Part shown: piece by piece, positions 4,399 to 5,426 of the stretch
Layout: every line of letters begins with the position of its first letter
How positions within the stretch are numbered: the first letter of the stretch is position 1
Source: Rubrivivax sp.
Lineage (GTDB): Bacteria; Pseudomonadota; Gammaproteobacteria; Burkholderiales; Burkholderiaceae
Length of the DNA stretch: 5,426 nt
Direction of reading: 5' to 3'
NCBI GenBank assembly: GCA_004211235.1
Contig: SEEY01000310.1
Location: forward strand, 1-5,426
Position numbers and translations under genes: made by a program
The notes under the pieces: model-generated
Database searches by the model: none
The model's input: the letters and a program-made list of their open reading frames with translations, nothing else
Told to the model about the DNA's origin: nothing

Positions 4399-5426
4399 AT
4401 GAAGTTCGTGTCCAACATGCGCATCGGGCAACGCCTGACGTCCGGCTTTGCGGTGGTGATCGTCTGCCTGGTGGCGATGGCGGGCCTGGGCTACTACGCC
4501 ATCCAGACGCTCAACGGCGAGATCACGCAGCTGATCGGCGGCGACTACCGGGCCGTGGCGCTCGCCAACCGCGCCAAGGCGGAAGTGGGCGACGCCTCGC
4601 GCAGCATGATGACGACGCTCATCATGACCGGCGAGGAGCAGATCAGGAAGGAGCTGGACAGCGTCGCCACGCTGATGCAGGCCCACGACGGCACCATGGC
4701 CACGCTCAAGCCGCTGCTCACCGACGCGGCCAGCCAGGAGCAGCTCAAGGCCATCGAGGAGGCCCGCGCGAAGTTCGTGCCGGCGCAGGCCGCCTTCGTG
4801 AAGCTGGTGGCCGCCGGCGACACCGAGGGCGCCACGCTGAAGTACCAGTTCTCCGTGCGCCCCACGCAGGGCAAGTACATGGCCGCGCTCAGCAAGCTGG
4901 TCGACGCGCGCAACACCGCGATGGAGGCGGCCGGCCAGAAGTCCAATCGGGTGGCCGCCAAGTCGGCACTGCTGCTCGCGGGGCTGGCGGCGGCGGCCGT
5001 GCTGGCGAGCGTGCTGACCGGCGTGCTCATCACGCGCGGCATCGTCAGGCCGCTGCTGGGCGCGGTGGCGATGGCGCGCAAGGTGGCCTCGGGCAACCTG
5101 ACCAGCGAGATCCAGGTGCGCAGCCGGGACGAAACCGGCGAGCTGCTGCAGGCACTGTCGGACATGAACGAGAGCCTGAAGGGCATCGTCGGCCGCGTGC
5201 GTGAAGGCACGGAATCCATCGCCTCGGCGTCCAGCGAGATCGCCAGCGGCAACCTGGACCTGTCGGTGCGCACCGAGGCGCAGGCGGCATCGCTGGAGCA
5301 GACGCTGTCGGCCATGAAGACACTCACCGACGCCGTGCAGCAGAACGCCCAGAACGCGCGCCAGGCCAACCAGCTGGCGCGCGTTCTGGGCGTTCTGCTG
5401 CACGGCGTCGGTGAGTGTCTTCATGG
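4399..5426 (+). CDS. Methyl-accepting chemotaxis protein, N-terminal part (3' partial, end disrupted)
   Basis: A membrane chemoreceptor whose signalling tip would normally dock CheW/CheA. The open frame runs without a stop from the ATG at 4399, with a weak AAGG ribosome site 8 nt before it. A short basic N-terminus (NMRIGQRL) leads into TM1 (about 14-34). A periplasmic helical domain of about 155 residues follows, like the four-helix-bundle MCP sensors. TM2 (about 190-212) runs into HAMP (about 213-266), with R217-P218-L219 and D244-ETGEL. The signalling domain begins near 275 and contains a methylation-type segment at about Q295-V313 (QAASLEQT; E300/Q301 candidate sites). Lys307 occupies a position where receptors commonly have Glu. 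The family match continues to NARQANQLA (residues 319-327), then collapses into the reverse complement of the preceding codons. Residues after about 327 are therefore probably not native. Being 299 nt from the operon, it is likely transcribed separately. Confidence 0.9.
   Translation, partial: MKFVSNMRIGQRLTSGFAVVIVCLVAMAGLGYYAIQTLNGEITQLIGGDYRAVALANRAKAEVGDASRSMMTTLIMTGEEQIRKELDSVATLMQAHDGTMATLKPLLTDAASQEQLKAIEEARAKFVPAQAAFVKLVAAGDTEGATLKYQFSVRPTQGKYMAALSKLVDARNTAMEAAGQKSNRVAAKSALLLAGLAAAAVLASVLTGVLITRGIVRPLLGAVAMARKVASGNLTSEIQVRSRDETGELLQALSDMNESLKGIVGRVREGTESIASASSEIASGNLDLSVRTEAQAASLEQTLSAMKTLTDAVQQNAQNARQANQLARVLGVLLHGVGECLH
5312..5426. repeat. Perfect 53-bp inverted repeat with 9-nt loop at the window end
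   Basis: Bases 5312-5364 are the exact reverse complement of 5374-5426, with no mismatch in 53 positions. They are separated by GCCAACCAG (5365-5373). The left arm is the native copy, since it reads in frame as conserved MCP sequence. The right arm makes a nonsense continuation and runs to the last base, so the repeat may be longer than can be seen. The likeliest cause is a fold-back (snapback) artefact at a sequence end. Confidence 0.97.

Noticed and set aside
4375..5424. 349-codon minus-strand frame opposite the MCP, beginning with a familiar MCP-like stretch MKTLTDAVQQN
   Set aside because: The MCP-like start exists only because the terminal inverted repeat puts a copy of the MCP codons on the minus strand. 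After about 17 residues it becomes an Arg/His/Leu/Gly-rich shadow of the true gene.

Overview
The window is very GC-rich, and every identifiable gene is on the + strand. The proteins are of bacterial two-component and chemosensory families. Base composition, domain architectures and protein style suggest a high-GC betaproteobacterium, plausibly of the Burkholderiales (Rubrivivax/Leptothrix/Roseateles-like). This is an inference from style, since no rRNA or other phylogenetic marker is present.

Layout: (1) 1-1280 is the C-terminal end of a large hybrid sensor histidine kinase and shows three consecutive receiver domains. Its kinase core lies upstream of the window. (2) 1281-1512 is a spacer packed with inverted repeats: four hairpins in a row, enclosed by imperfect complementary ends. 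It is bounded on both sides by the same stop/start pentamer TGATG, and an unconvincing 77-codon frame runs exactly between the two. (3) 1513-2331 encodes a CheR-type methyltransferase, 2331-2921 a stand-alone CheB-type methylesterase with no receiver domain, and 2918-4099 a receiver-histidine kinase fusion. Overlaps of 1 and 4 bases show these three are translated as one unit. (4) 4100-4398 is a spacer holding a 9-bp tandem repeat, a GC-rich dyad and a leader hairpin. (5) From 4399 to the window edge runs the start of a transmembrane methyl-accepting chemotaxis protein (MCP) with a four-helix-bundle sensor, HAMP domain and the beginning of the signalling domain.

How they may work together: the hybrid kinase and the REC-kinase would form a phosphorelay, with the CheR/CheB pair writing and erasing methyl-glutamates on a receptor or on a kinase-associated coiled coil. 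This HK-cheR-cheB-REC/HK order is a recurring proteobacterial arrangement distinct from the core flagellar chemotaxis operon; no cheA, cheW or cheY is visible. The MCP is separated by 299 nt and is probably its own transcription unit, although it is a possible methylation substrate.

Two things need a second look. The last 115 bases are a perfect 53-bp inverted repeat with a 9-nt loop that reaches the window edge and destroys the conserved MCP signalling sequence. It looks like a fold-back (snapback) assembly or library artefact more than biology. The hairpin-rich spacer at 1281-1512 looks like a dispersed structured element inserted into an originally tight HK-cheR junction.
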